Shown here in pieces: positions 10,198-21,040 of a DNA stretch of 64,000 nucleotides (position 1 is its first letter; each line of letters begins with the position of its first letter). The notes under the pieces are model-generated. The model searched no databases. It was not told the origin of the DNA and was given only the letters and a program-made list of their open reading frames with translations. A program made the translations under genes and the position numbers. The DNA is taken from NCBI GenBank assembly GCA_015179125.1, contig WHVA01000301.1:1-64000 (forward strand), given 5' to 3'. The stretch is from Gautieria morchelliformis (Eukaryota; Basidiomycota; Agaricomycetes; Gomphales; Gomphaceae).

Positions 10198-10867
10198 GGT
10201 AAGTGTTAGAGGGTGTCAGGGTATGAGAAAGGATTGCTAAAATCGCTGCTTTTGAAGGGTGTTCAATTCGAAGTCGGGCGATTTCGCAACTGGTGCTCTA
10301 GAGAGAGTTTTCTACTATAAGGGCAACCTAGTCAGACACTCTACACTCAAGCGGCGAACTGGTGAAGGGGGATCCAAAGTAAGATAGAGAACTATATACA
10401 GGACACAGACATACCTGGCGAAAGGGGATCCAAAGAGAAAACTCTAGGGAACCCCTTCCCCACCTAACTACAACTATAAGTAAACTCAGGCATGCTAGCC
10501 CGATCACCGAATGCCCGAGTTACATAAGCAATCACGCCAGCGATACCAGGGCTGGACAGATAAGGAAGGAATGATGTTGGAAGGGGCTGGAACAGGAAGG
10601 GAAATAAACAGAACACAAGACAGAAGGATGCCAAAGGCTAAGAGAAGCTCAGGGGCCACCAACAACACACTGCGATAAAGCATGTGATAATGTGCAGTGC
10701 GATAGTGCGCAGTGTGATAATGCACAGTGCAATAATGCGCAGTGCGATAATGTGCGATAATGCATGCAATAATGCATGTGATAATGCGCACTGCGATAAA
10801 GCACATTGCAATAAAGCAGTGTGCAATAAAGTGTTCCCCTGACAGATGGCCTACAGCCAAAGTCCCA
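10198..10867 (-). other. Upstream leader/LTR-like DNA of Gypsy D, not resolved
   Basis: No coding potential is visible. It contains a twice-repeated GGGGATCCAAAG motif (about 10368 and 10424). A simple repeat array follows at its right end, described separately. By position it should hold the leader and LTR of Gypsy D (minus strand), but I cannot identify TG...CA ends or a primer-binding site with confidence. Confidence 0.35.
10670..10835. repeat. Minisatellite with about 15-bp units (GCAGTGCGATAATGC-like)
   Basis: About ten imperfect units of GCAGTGCGATAATGC with variants (GATAATGTGC, AATAATGCGC, GATAAAGCAC) are arrayed head to tail. Open frames on the minus strand that read as Cys/His/Tyr-rich peptides come from this periodicity and are not genes. 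The array ends a few dozen bases before the Copia fragment begins. Confidence 0.7.
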
Positions 10868-10946
10868 TAAATGCATCTACCTTGGTTTCAAGGATGGATA
10901 CAAAGGATGGTGCTGCTTAGATCCCCTCACAAAACGCACCATAATA

Positions 10947-12880
10947 TTGCGTGATGTTATCTTTGATGAATCCGACTTCCCAGGCCTCTCTATCACTGCA
11001 AGCACAAGTGAACCAAATGTTCCCCTACCTACTCTCTTCCCCATCGAGGCCGGTGTTGTACCTAACATGCAGCCCCCTCCACACCCTGCCCCACCTGAAG
11101 CCAATCCTGACATTGATGTTCCACCCCCTCCTGAGCTGGTCCCAGACACAGAACCCCTACCACCTGAACCCCCCGCTCATCCTGACCCAGTGCCTCCACC
11201 CATCCCTGCAGCGCCACCACGATGGTCCAGTCATGCCACAATCCGCCAGGATTATCGCCAACTCCATGCCCCATTCCTCCGACCACACCCCACCCCAGAT
11301 CACAACGATCCTGGCCCTGAGGGGGGTGCAGGAGCTAGCACACCAACCATCCAGGCCCTAGAGTTCATCTACAATAGCTCAAACATCTTCAGCAAAAATG
11401 AAACCTCACCAGATATTGAATTGGTATTCAATGCAACCATCAAAGATGATCGAGTGCCTAAAACATTTGCTGAAGTGATGCGACGCTCGGATGCACCATT
11501 GTGGAAAAACTCAACAGATGCAGAAATCCATGTGCTACTAGAAAATGGGACATGGGAGCTTGAAAGATTACCACCTAGAGAAAAAGCCATTGGCTCATGC
11601 TGGGTATTCCAAATCAAACTCCATTCAGACGGATTGCTCGACAAGTACAAGAGCCGCCTGGTTGCAAAAGGTTATACTCAGCAACCGGGTATTGATTACA
11701 ATGAAGGGTTTACCCCCACCACACGATGGGCAGCACTACGCGCAATACTAGCTCAGGGGTCACTTCAAGGGGCACATATTGAGTCTGTAGACATATCCAA
11801 CGCATACCTGAATTGAGTCCTGGATGGCAATGCACGCATATACATGCAACAGCCAGAGGGGTATCATTAGGGGGGAGCAGATTGGGTCTGCAGACTGAAA
11901 AGGGGGCTCTATGGATTGAAGCAGAGTGGTAGACTGTGGTACGAACGATTGGGAACAGCCCTAGAAGGCATGGGATTCAAACACCTCCAATCTGACCCGA
12001 GCATTTATATATGGATGACTGAGGCGACAAAAGTCATAATCCCTGTTTTTGTCGATGACCTCACTCTAGTGTCAGATTCAAAGCAGGAACTGGATAGAGT
12101 GAAGGACGAACTGAGTAAAATCTTCAAATTGAAGGACCTAGGGCCGACAACGTCACTACTGGGGGTAGAAGTGAAGTATGATCGCTCACAGAAGACACTG
12201 AAATTATCACGGAAGCAATATATTCAGGAAATCTTAGAACAATTCCAAATGTCGGATTGCCAACCTGTATTCACACCTATGACCCCAGGCCTACACCTGA
12301 CTCTAGTATGGGACCTTCAACTCCAGAAGAAATAGAAGAAATGCAGAACGTACAATATCTGAATGCAGTCGGAGTGCTGAATTACCTAGCAGTCGCAACG
12401 CGCCCCGATATCGCATATGCTGTCGGTCGCCTTGCCCCAACCATGGGGGAAACCTGGATAATGGCCAATCGACCTCCGGTTTCATTACCAAAGTCGGGAC
12501 CGGAGCTATTAGCTGGGCTAGCAAGTTACAGAATTTCGTTACCTTATCCACAACAGAAGCCGAGTTCATCGCTTCAGTTTTTGCAGGGACGGAGATCATA
12601 TGGCTAAGAAACCTTTTTGGTGAGCTCGGTTCAAGATTAGAGGAACCTTCTTACCTCTACATCAACAATCAGTCTGCACTTTCAGTCGCTAAGAATCCTG
12701 AGCATCACGGGCAAATGAAGCACCTCGACCTCAGGTACTTCTGGCTGAGAGAGAAGGTCATGCAGAAAATTATTCAAATCGGGTACATACCTACGGGTAG
12801 CATGCCCATCGATCTACTCACGAAAGCGCTGCCTCGCGAATTAGTAGAGCGCCACCGGCATGTTGGAGTTACAAGGCGTG
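10947..12880 (+). pseudogene. Copia C reverse transcriptase and RNase H parts
   Basis: After a Pro-rich linker come SCWVFQIKLHSDGLLDKYKS, RLVAKGYTQQPGIDYNEGF, SVDISNAYLN and PVFVDDLTLVSDS, the RVT_2 type core of Copia polymerases (catalytic DD at about 12050-12060). Then come LNYLAVATRPDIAYAVGRLA and an RNase H stretch with TLSTTEAEFIASVFAG-type, YINNQSALSVAKNPEH and HLDLRYFWLREKV motifs up to about 12880. Order and motifs are those of Ty1/Copia. Fossil, several breaks. Confidence 0.75.
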
Positions 12881-12978
12881 ACAGTACCGACGCGTATACA
12901 ACCACCCACAGACGCGAGGTACTTGAGACGCACAGGCGGAGTTCGCACCTCTTTCCTCACATCAGGAAAAAAAGGGGG

Positions 12979-13362
12979 TGTTACTTAGCTCGACGTAGCG
13001 CATGTAGCCCCTTTAGCGTCGTAGCAACCCCCCCTGTCATGTAGTCTTCCGTAGCCGACCCCCTGCCATCGTAGCGTGACGTAGTTTGCTGTAGCACGCC
13101 AGCAAGCTCCGTAGGGATGTGTAGTCCACTGAGGCCAGCCACTACAGGGCAGCAGAGAGGCGACGTAGGGGGAAGTAGCATTTGCCCATGGCTGCATGTT
13201 GTGTGTAGCTATGCCCATACGGCATGTATAGTTGCGTAGAACGGCGGCGCAGCCTTTGGATTCCGGTGTAGGCATGCAGATAGGGTATAATACGTTCATT
13301 GGGATTGTGCAAATGGAAGAAATACATATAATTATACGCACTCTCCACGGGAACGAGGATGC
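12979..13362 (+). repeat. Copia C 3' LTR
   Basis: It begins TGTTACTTAGCTCG right after a polypurine tract. The body is rich in GTAG words (GTAGCC, GTAGTC, GTAGCG). The right edge is approximate because the 5' partner is missing and no target duplication can be read. Confidence 0.5.
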
Positions 13363-13374
13363 AGCTAGTGCCCT

Positions 13375-15406
13375 CTAACCATCCGAGTGCTCGTCGTCAT
13401 CGAGTGCCTGGGTGGCGCGAGCGAATTTGGCGGCATTGAACGCCGGCTTTCGAGGGTTTGTGACGATGTTCGGGAAGCCAGCATGCGCACTGTAACAAGA
13501 TACAGGAAGTAAGACCATGGTTCAGATATAAACAGGTGGAAAAAAACGCACCGTCCGTGATCATGCAGACGCTGCTGGTGTCGCGCCAGGGCCTGGCCAG
13601 ACCTTTCGCTGTACGTGCACCACGCCTCAAGGCCGCTGAGGTGTCGTCGATAAACCTTGGCATAACCGACCTCGGTAAAGTTGCTTCCCTTGACGTGGAT
13701 GCCAGACGTCCACTGGGATACAGCATACTCAACCTGGTCGAGGACATCGTTGCGGCAATCATATGACACATGGGTTTAGGACGTACCGCGGTGAAAACCA
13801 GTGCGATGGTGGGCTCAGGTATTGGGTGGAAAGAAGCGCTATATGTAATGCCATCGGCTCTCTTTTTCTTGGGGAACCACTGCTCGAGCACGATGTTTTC
13901 AAGGATTGGATGTTGATATATTCCAGTAGATTCCTCAAAATCCTAGTGCATGGATCAGTGAGAGCCCGTGTGTGTAGTAGAACGCACCTCGTACACGTAT
14001 CCGTCATCCTCTAGGAGTTGGGCCGCTAATACTTTGTTGTGCTCAATTTGCCTCGGCTGCTGGCCATGTTTGAAGTTGTAATGCGATACAACTTTGGTCA
14101 CAGCCTTGTCCTTGACCCGCCCTCGAATGGTCGATGCTCTCGCTGTTATCTACAGAACATAGTGGTCAATGTTAATGATGTGAGGGAGTTCAATAATCGT
14201 AAGCTTCAAACCAGCGTAGTCAGACGCAGGGTCAGTGAGTGCATCTCCCCCTTGCGGTCACAGGCGTTCCTCCAACACTCTTCGGCCCAATCTTCGCACA
14301 CGTCTGTGTCCGGGAACGCATTCTTGGTACAAACACGAACCTGAAACTCAGTCATAGCCATTGTCAACAGGCTATTTGCTAGTCCCTCGTAATCCGCAGC
14401 TTTCGGCTTTTGTTTATGAAATTTCCTGAGTTTTTCCGGCCGTTCTTGGGTAGAGTCAGCGTCAGCGTCGCTGTGGGTAGCATGTGCGCCGTCATGGGTT
14501 GCGGCATGCGTGCGTTTGCATCCACTCGTCATCCCCTTGACTGAGAATGAGTGGGGGTCATTGAAGCAAAGGGAGGGCTCACCACTGGGTCCATCGTGTC
14601 CACCAGGCCCTGTTCTTCGTGGGTCCGGTCCATGTGACTGTTTTCAGGGTGTGGATCGGGAGAGGAGGCATATGGACGTTGTGGTGGGACTGCAGACCGG
14701 AGGGGTATGGGTGAGCTTGCGGTCTGGCGCCGAACGGCCTTGGACACCGAAGGCCTCGAGGCGGCTGTGACAACTGCCGTTGTGCCCTTGAACGCAAACT
14801 AGAAGAAATGTGAGTGCAATAACATATAAAATAATAAAAATAAAAAAGGATTATGTGGAAGACGGACCTCGTTCGCCTGGATCCTTCCGGGACCTAACCG
14901 AAGGAAAAAAATGAGGAGATATTTGCAGCCACGGGCACACTTACGGGGCTGGGGCTCAGGGTCTTCTGCGGAATCATTGGCGTTCGGGTCATTGAGGAAC
15001 TCTGCGATTTCCTCATCCCCTAGGCCTTCATCCCGTAGAGCAGCGACCTCCACTTTCCAGGCTTCTTGAGCTCGAGCTTGCTCCTCACGTGCAAGGTGAC
15101 GTTCCCGTTGACGGGCAAGTCATTGCTTGTCGGCCTCTACCTGGATTTCTGGAACATAGGCTCATCGTAGATGACCCAAATAGCTCAAGGTAGATGGTAC
15201 GTACGATACTCGAGTCCTTTTTCGGTCAGGCGAGTGCGTGAACTGGGATTGGTAGTGATGGTTTCGGTTGGTGCAGGGCCCACCAAAGGACGGGTCCTCG
15301 AGCTCGATTCATCATGAGTTGAGGCTTTCTTTGGCACAGTGGAACGGGTGGGGAGTTGGGTCAGGTTGATCTCCTGTAGAGCTTTCTGTTTAGGCACTGG
15401 AGCCAT
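13375..15406 (-). CDS. DUF6532-type protein gene, nine exons, with one in-frame TGA
   Basis: My model uses exons 15406-15205, 15148-14945, 14893-14868, 14798-14583, 14535-14212, 14149-13988, 13942-13787, 13733-13552 and 13489-13375. Introns are 46-69 bp with GT-AG ends, and phases agree throughout. The N-terminal part is low complexity, with a charged helix (RQRERHLAREEQARAQEAWK). The conserved domain starts in exon 5 (FQVRVCTKNAFPDTDVCEDW, then CWRNACDRKGEMHSLTLRL). It continues through STIRGRVKDKAVTKVVSHYN, GIYQHPILENIVLEQWFP, PEPTIALVFTA, SQWTSGIHVKGSNFTEVGY and YRRHLSGLEAW. This pattern matches the uncharacterised DUF6532 family of agaricomycetes; no reaction is known. A TGA at 15122-15120 in exon 2 interrupts the frame and could be a CGA-to-TGA change, so the gene may be newly dead. 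It diverges from the Plavaka gene by about 115 bp. Confidence 0.7.
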
Positions 15407-16772
15407 TGAGGTCAGTATGCTCGAACTGGTGTGCAGTCGTGATGGTCAGGAAGAAGAAACGACGCAGCTTAGGGGTAACCAGTTACATGACTATTAGAGT
15501 GGAGCACGGGGATCGAAGACCGTGGTCCCTGCGGCGATGCCTCCTCCTCAAGGGCGTCAGATATACTTGTGCCATGCTTGTCATAGAGCATGCACATCGA
15601 CGAAAGCACTGCGGTTGCACATTCTGAATAAGAAAGCATGTCGGATGGCTATAGCAGCCAAAAAGAAGCGAACCGACAAAAAAAAAAAGGCACCCACCGA
15701 TGCTGCTGAGCCGGCGGATCACCTTGAGGATGATCCACCAATGGACTGGGCTGAAGAAGGCTCACAGGATGCTTTAGAAGAGGTGACATGGGCTTTCCGA
15801 GAGGGAAGGCAAAGGGACAGTGATGTTGGCGGCCAACCTCACATTGGTCAGTGGTCACACAGCCCTGACCACCCACCACCCGACAACATCTCTGATGATG
15901 ATGTCATGCATGTAAAGCATTTCCCAAGTCCTGCAGGAGTCCCTTATGGGGAGCAGAAGACCAGCTTTGAGCTTTTGCGTGAAGAGCAGCGCAGAGGCAC
16001 CCTGGGAACATTTGGGCCCTTCGAAGACCTGGCCGAGTGGGAACTGGCAGAATGGTTAATCAAGAGTGGTGCCAGCCAGAGTGAGATTGACAAGTTCCTC
16101 AAATTAGACATTGTGAGTTGGATTTAATACACAGTAGCCGTGTATGTGCAACATGCTAACTCACCTGCAGACTCGCACTCGCACCGGCCCTTCCTACATG
16201 GATAAGCGTGGTCTACTCAAAAGATTGACTCCTTACCACCTGCTCCCTCCTGGCAATGTCACACAGTGCAAGTAAATGGTGACGTGCCTGATTACAATGG
16301 TGAACGCCAGACAGAAGAATTATTCGTATGGTGTCGCAACCCGGTGGATTGTGTCAAGGAGTTGATTGGTAATCCGGCTTTCAAAGAGGCTATGCATTAT
16401 GCACCTGAAAAGGTCTTTACCGACTCCAGTGAGGCAGATCAAGTGTTTAATGAGATGTGGACAGGCGAGTGGTGGTGGGACCTACAAGTGAGTATTCCAG
16501 CTTTCACAGTATGGCCCTCCGTTCACCCGTTTCCCAACCAGGAAAAATTACCCAAAGGGGCTACAATTGCTCCAATAATCCTAGCGTCAGACAAAACGCA
16601 ACTCTCCCAATTCAGTGGCGACAAGCAAGCGTGGCCAGTGTATCTCACCATCGGAAACATTGACAAGGCCATCCGTCGTCAGCCTTCCAAACAAGCCATG
16701 GTCCTCCTAGGGTATCTGCAAGTAACCAAGCTCGAATGCCTGTCTCCTGAATCTCGCAAAGAGCGAGCATAC

Positions 16773-17125
16773 TGTTATTTCGTTATTTCGTTGCCTTGCC
16801 AAAATGGGAAGGACCAGGAGGAGTCTGCGCATTAACTCGAGCACATGAGATGTAGGAAAAGAACTTGAGACTGATAGTGAGGACACTGTTAACTCACTCG
16901 ACCGGACTCAACAATGTGAGTGAATGGGCTAAAACCAATGATTTGTTGTAGCTAAAGTCCTAGCTACTTATACAGTGGTGAACAGGGGTAAAACCCTATG
17001 GAACATTGGATTAGGAGTGCATACATCACCAATGATGTCAATGATGATGCTATGTGCCCCTAGGTGGATAATCCATTGATGATGATGTATGCCCCTAGGA
17101 CATACCCCTCTAGAATCCAATAACA
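16773..17125 (-). repeat. 3' LTR of the non-autonomous element
   Basis: 353 bp, nearly identical to 18002-18354. It is preceded by target duplication copy CATAC and followed on the inner side by the polypurine tract. Confidence 0.9.
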
Positions 17126-17985
17126 CTCCCCCTCAAGCTCGATGTATCCCTAGACTCACTAGGATACAGAGAGCTTGCATATTGACAGTGATTTTATGAA
17201 TGGGTCAGGGGGGTGCTGGTGGTGAAAATAGTATGCAGTGGTGGTTGAAAAGGTGAGCTGTCTGCACACAGCACTGACTTCATGGAAATGGACTTGGAGT
17301 CAGGATACACAGGAAAGGGTCCCCTGGACAGGGCTCTGCATAATGGAAGACCCTGTGGCGGTTCTGAAGCTTTATGGGTGCCTGGAATGAACGGTAAAGT
17401 CGTCAGGGCCTAGAGAAACATCCTTGGGTAGGTAAGTGAATAGTGAACGCCTTAGAAAATTCCAGGGTGCCGGTGAAAAGAGAAGTCGAAGGGAATAATG
17501 GTGTTGGATGAGTAAATGGTGAGCCCTGCATGGGGTGATGTTACTGGTGTCGTTTCACATGAAAATTGACATGGGAATCATGGAAACAGGGGTGGCATGC
17601 CCGGTGCAAGTCACAATCATAATGCAGTGAAAGCTGCGCGGCCGGCGCGGCTTATGTGTCGAAAGAAAGGGTCTGGGAGCCTCTTGGTGCGCCCCAGAGA
17701 CGTATGCACACTCCTTGAAGTGTGTGTCGTCGTCCGTGCTGTCCTGGAGTGAAATAGAGCGCGGGTGCGGTCATAAATGACGATGGAGTGGCGGTTGAGG
17801 TCTATGCGCCATCCAGAAGGTATAAGGACCTCTTGATAGTCCCTAGCGATGAAGGATAGATGTGGAAAGGTTGAATCAATGTTGTTGTTGGTCGTTGTAC
17901 ACGCAGTGTGCATCATAAGTGGTCGAAGACCGTCGTACAGCTTGTAAATCTGTGTGTCGTATAGAGAGAGAGCTCATGGTGAGAC

Positions 17986-18001
17986 CATGAGACTCTTAAT
18001 C
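17986..18001 (-). promoter_or_regulatory. Primer-binding site complementary to the anticodon arm of tRNA-Lys(CUU)
   Basis: The plus strand reads CATGAGACTCTTAATC, directly abutting the LTR. This is the sense sequence of a tRNA-Lys(CUU) anticodon stem and loop (stem TGAGA, loop CTCTTAA, then TC), so the element RNA (minus strand) is complementary to it. Copia-group elements are known to prime with tRNA halves cleaved in the anticodon loop. The same sequence lies next to the Copia D LTR edge at 56113-56128. Confidence 0.7.
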
Positions 18002-18354
18002 TGTTATTTCGTTATTTCGTTGCCTTGCCAAAATGGGAAGGACCAGGAGGAGTCTGCGCATTAACTCGAGCGCATGAGATGTAGGAAAAGAACTTGAGAC
18101 TGATAGTGAGGACACTGTTAACTCACTCGACCGGACTCAACAATGTGAGTGAATGGGCTAAAACCAATGATTTGTTGTAGCTAAAGTCCTAGCTACTTAT
18201 ACAGTGGTGAACAGGGGTAAAACCCTATGGAACATTGGATTAGGAGTGCATACATCACCAATGATGTCAATGATGATGCTATGTGCCCCTAGGTGGATAA
18301 TCCATTGATGATGATGTATGCCCCTAGGACATACCCCTCTAGAATCCAATAACA
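18002..18354 (-). repeat. 5' LTR of the non-autonomous element
   Basis: 353 bp, nearly identical to 16773-17125. It is followed by the second CATAC, and the inner side touches the primer-binding site at 17986-18001. Confidence 0.9.
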
Positions 18355-19494
18355 CATACCATCTCTTCCACTATTGCATGTCCCTGATTGTTGAACCTCT
18401 GATTGCCGCCGGCAAAGATGGGGTTTATATGACATGTTCCGACTCTCAAATACGCCTTGTCTTCGCCATTTTGGCAGCATACATTGCCGACTACCCAGAG
18501 CAATGTTTAGTGGCAGCCATCCATGAAAATTCATGCCCGATCTGCACCGTTCTCCCAGATGACCGTGGAAATCCAGGGTGTGCACCCACTCGCAATCCTA
18601 GCACCATTCTCAAGGCCTTGAGAAGCTCGGAGACGGGTATGCCATCGTCGGCATTTAAGAATCTGCATCTCCGTCCCATTCCCCAGCCATTTTGGGCCAC
18701 CCTCCCACACATGAATATATTTGAATGTTTCACACCGGATTTGCTCCATCAACTACACAAGGGTGTCTTCAAGGACCATATGGTGAAGTGGTGTATCAAG
18801 ACGGCTGGGAAAGGGGGTGCGCAGGAGGTGGACGAGCAATTCAAATGTCTGCCAGACCATCCAGCTCTACGCCACTTCAAAAAGGGAATCTCTACAATAT
18901 CTCAGTGGACTGGCCACGAGCACAAGGAGATGTAGCATGTATTTGCCAGCCTTATTTTTGGTGCTGTCCCACCTGATGTGGCTGCTGTGGCACGAGCAAC
19001 CATTGATTTCATATACTACGCATCTTTCCCATCCCACTCCACAGAAACTCTCCGACGCCTCCAGGATTCACTGCAGACATTCCATGAGCACAAGGCTGTC
19101 TTCATCAAAGCGGGCATCAGAAAGCACTTCCAAATTCCAAAGATCCACATTATGGAGCATTATGCACACCTCATCCGAGCAAAGGATTCTGCAGATGGCT
19201 TCAACACAGAAATGTCAGAACGACTTCATATTGACTGCGCGAAGGAAGGGTACCATGCAAGCAACGAGAAGAACTATATGCAGCAAATGATCCAGTACCT
19301 CTGGCGCCAAGAATCCATCCACAAATTCACTGCATTCCTGGCATGGACAAATGCCACCCGCCCCGTTATCAACAGGAGCGATGATGAGGATAGTGATTCA
19401 TCCACTGAGAGTGAGACCTCAGGCATGGAAGAACCTGTTGAACCAATCTCTTGCGTACCTGGCACCCGCTGGCATATTGCCAAGCAAGCTCCAA

Positions 19495-20304
19495 GGGGCT
19501 GCGGTAGCTTAGTGGTAAGCCCGCCCTGGGGGTTGAGCGTGTAAGCTAAGGCTGAGCGTTCAATCCTGGCCCCTCCGGAGATAACACCCTAGACACTCTG
19601 AGAAATTTCGGCCACGCTGATTGCCAATAACACCCGATTGCCTGCCCCAAATATGAATGGTGGTATACTCAACTATCCTTTCCAATTCAGAACCAACCCT
19701 TTAGGAACATGATAACACCTACTCCAATTATCTAATCCATCCAACCGACGCATTGGAGTACCGGGTACCTGTACTATCATGATTTGTCACACCGACAGCT
19801 GGAGGCTGGGCCGAAACATCGGCAGTAGACTGCAGCTGCTGCCACTCGTTGGGGTGCGGGAAAGATGTCAAGGTGGTGTCGCAGCTGAGGGGTACAAACT
19901 GGAGTACACATGGGTATTACATGCCCAAATAAGCCGTGGAAGGTCTATTACTATGCGGTTTATGGGTTAGACTGTTTGGCTTTAAAGGGGTGCTGAGGGG
20001 AATATTGGCGTTTCGGGGGCATGATACCCATTTATAACAAAAAGGAACAAAAAGACATCACAACACTCACATGACCGACGACCAGTCTCTGCTCGACTAT
20101 CAACATTGGACCTGAGGCCCCTTGGATCTCGACACCCGGATCGCATTTGTCGTGCTTGCCGCTTTGCGGTTGAGTACTTACGCAGGCAGAATAATACACA
20201 CAGGAGAATGAGGGCGTCATACAATGAATGTAATGACCATCATAGGCATAGCCTGCGGTCAATAAAATGATGAGAAACAAATAAAAAATAAAAAATAAAA
20301 AAAG
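19495..20304 (+). mobile_element. Long tRNA-headed SINE-like element (810 bp)
   Basis: The insert starts GGGGCTGCGGTAGCTTAGTG. It has a pol III A box (TAGCTTAGTGG, about 19504) and a B box-like GTTCAATCC (about 19559). It ends in an A-rich tail (AATAAAAAATAAAAAATAAA, to 20304) and is flanked by an 11-bp duplication GCAAGCTCCAA (19484-19494 and 20305-20315). These are the hallmarks of an LINE-mobilised SINE. At 810 bp it is longer than most SINEs, so it may be compound. The body encodes nothing recognisable. It disrupts the Plavaka coding frame between PRO codons, and that frame is otherwise continuous across the duplication. Confidence 0.8.
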
Positions 20305-21040
20305 GCAAGCTCCAATGCCTGGGACATCCCTCCAGGACCTCATCGAAAACCATGGCGCCATGGACATTGTAGCAGCTCTAGGCATGTATCTTCGCCAATA
20401 CGTGCCCCATTGCCAAATCACACCTTCCAAATTTGACCGCGTTGACATATACACTCGCCTCTACATCGACCTTCAATCCCCCCAACGCCTTGATGATGGT
20501 ATCCAAAAAGATATCATACGAGCATGCCCAGCAAGCCATTCTCCCCGGAAGAAGTCTTTGGTCCCTGCACACTTTGACACTGCATTAATACATGACACAC
20601 GGGATGCAGAGGATATCGGACTTAAAGGTACGAGTGGCAACCCTGCCGTCCACCTCTCCTGACCATGATGTATAGGGTACCGAGCTGCTCGCATACGCGC
20701 CATTTTCCGTTTGCCACACTGGTTTGAATGCTCAGACACATTGGCTTATATCGAAAGGTTCACCAACTTTACCTTGCCTGTAGAGCCACCCCGGATGTCC
20801 CAAGTCTCATATTCCATGCGTCATAACCGGCGATATGGAGAGATAGTCCATGTGAACTCAATCACGCGCAGCTGCCATCTCACCCCAAAGTTTGGCAGTG
20901 CCAAACACCGCAACCAGACCTGGACATCAGAAAATGTCCTAGATGAATGCCCCACTTTCTTTTTGAACTCACAGCTTAGTGTCTATATGTTTCAGATGTG
21001 TGACGGTGATTATGTAGTAGAGAAAAACATTCATACCTAA

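Larger units (their letters stand above)
10868..13362 (+). mobile_element. Copia C, 3' part of a Ty1/Copia element (fossil)
   Basis: The fragment begins within the end of integrase (KCIYLGFKDGYKGWCC, then RDVIFDESDFPGL). It continues through reverse transcriptase and RNase H and ends with a purine run (AAAAAAAGGGGG, 12968-12978) directly before TGTTACTTAGC, the start of a 3' LTR at 12979. Gag, protease and most of integrase are absent on the left, where the Gypsy D-associated repeat lies. About four breaks are visible in the retained part; it looks old. The LTR right edge is placed before the stop codon of the neighbouring gene at 13375. Confidence 0.75.
16773..18354 (-). mobile_element. Young non-autonomous LTR element (1.58 kb, Copia-type ends)
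   Basis: Two 353-bp LTRs (16773-17125 and 18002-18354) run TGTTATTTCG to CCAATAACA. I noticed only one difference between them over the parts compared (CGAGCACATG versus CGAGCGCATG). The flanking 5-bp duplication CATAC is perfect (16768-16772 and 18355-18359). The interior of 876 bp carries no recognisable gag or pol. A polypurine tract (complement of CTCCCCCTCAAGC at 17127) next to the left LTR and a primer-binding site next to the right LTR give minus orientation. It is a TRIM/LARD-like element, presumably mobilised by a Copia relative, and is recent. Confidence 0.9.
15522..21040 (+). mobile_element. Plavaka-type DNA transposon, interrupted twice
   Basis: The transposase gene of a Plavaka element (basidiomycete DNA transposons, usually placed near CACTA) extends over 15522-21040. 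It is interrupted by an LTR element (16773-18354) and a SINE-like element (19495-20304), each with an intact target duplication. Without these insertions the coding part is about 3.1 kb. I could not locate terminal inverted repeats, so the true ends are unknown; CACTATAG at 21045-21052 just past the stop is the only CACTA-like word nearby. Both insertions are younger than the transposon. Confidence 0.75.
15522..21040 (+). pseudogene. Plavaka transposase gene, broken
   Basis: The gene starts at 15522 or 15537 with a zinc-finger-like segment (CHACHRACTSTKALRLH). Then come DLAEWELAEWLIKSGASQSE, an intron at 16113-16170, NPVDCVKELIGNP, and an intron at 16488-16541. LPKGATIAPIILASDKTQLS and PVYLTIGNIDKAIRR follow. 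After the LTR element (from 18355) come HLFHYCMSLIVEPLIAAGKD, CPICTVLPDDRG, PDLLHQLHKGVFKDHMVKW, RLHIDCAKEGYHASNEKNY and, beyond the SINE, RLPHWFECSDTLAYIERFTN to the TAA at 21038-21040; another intron is at 20628-20675. These are the conserved blocks of the Plavaka transposase. Besides the two insertions I see one single-base frameshift near 16225 and one TAG at 18933-18935, where HKEMQ is expected (CAG to TAG). The gene is non-functional. Confidence 0.75.

Noticed and set aside
10504-10876. Cys/His/Tyr-rich frames on the minus strand
   Set aside because: Products of a 15-bp simple repeat read in three frames.
17617-17916. A 99-codon minus-strand frame inside the young non-autonomous element
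   Set aside because: No gag or pol motif, no long coding partner; length is compatible with chance.
19495-19580. A tRNA gene
   Set aside because: A and B boxes are present, but the T arm and acceptor stem do not pair properly, and the sequence is the head of an 810-bp insertion with target duplication and A-rich tail.
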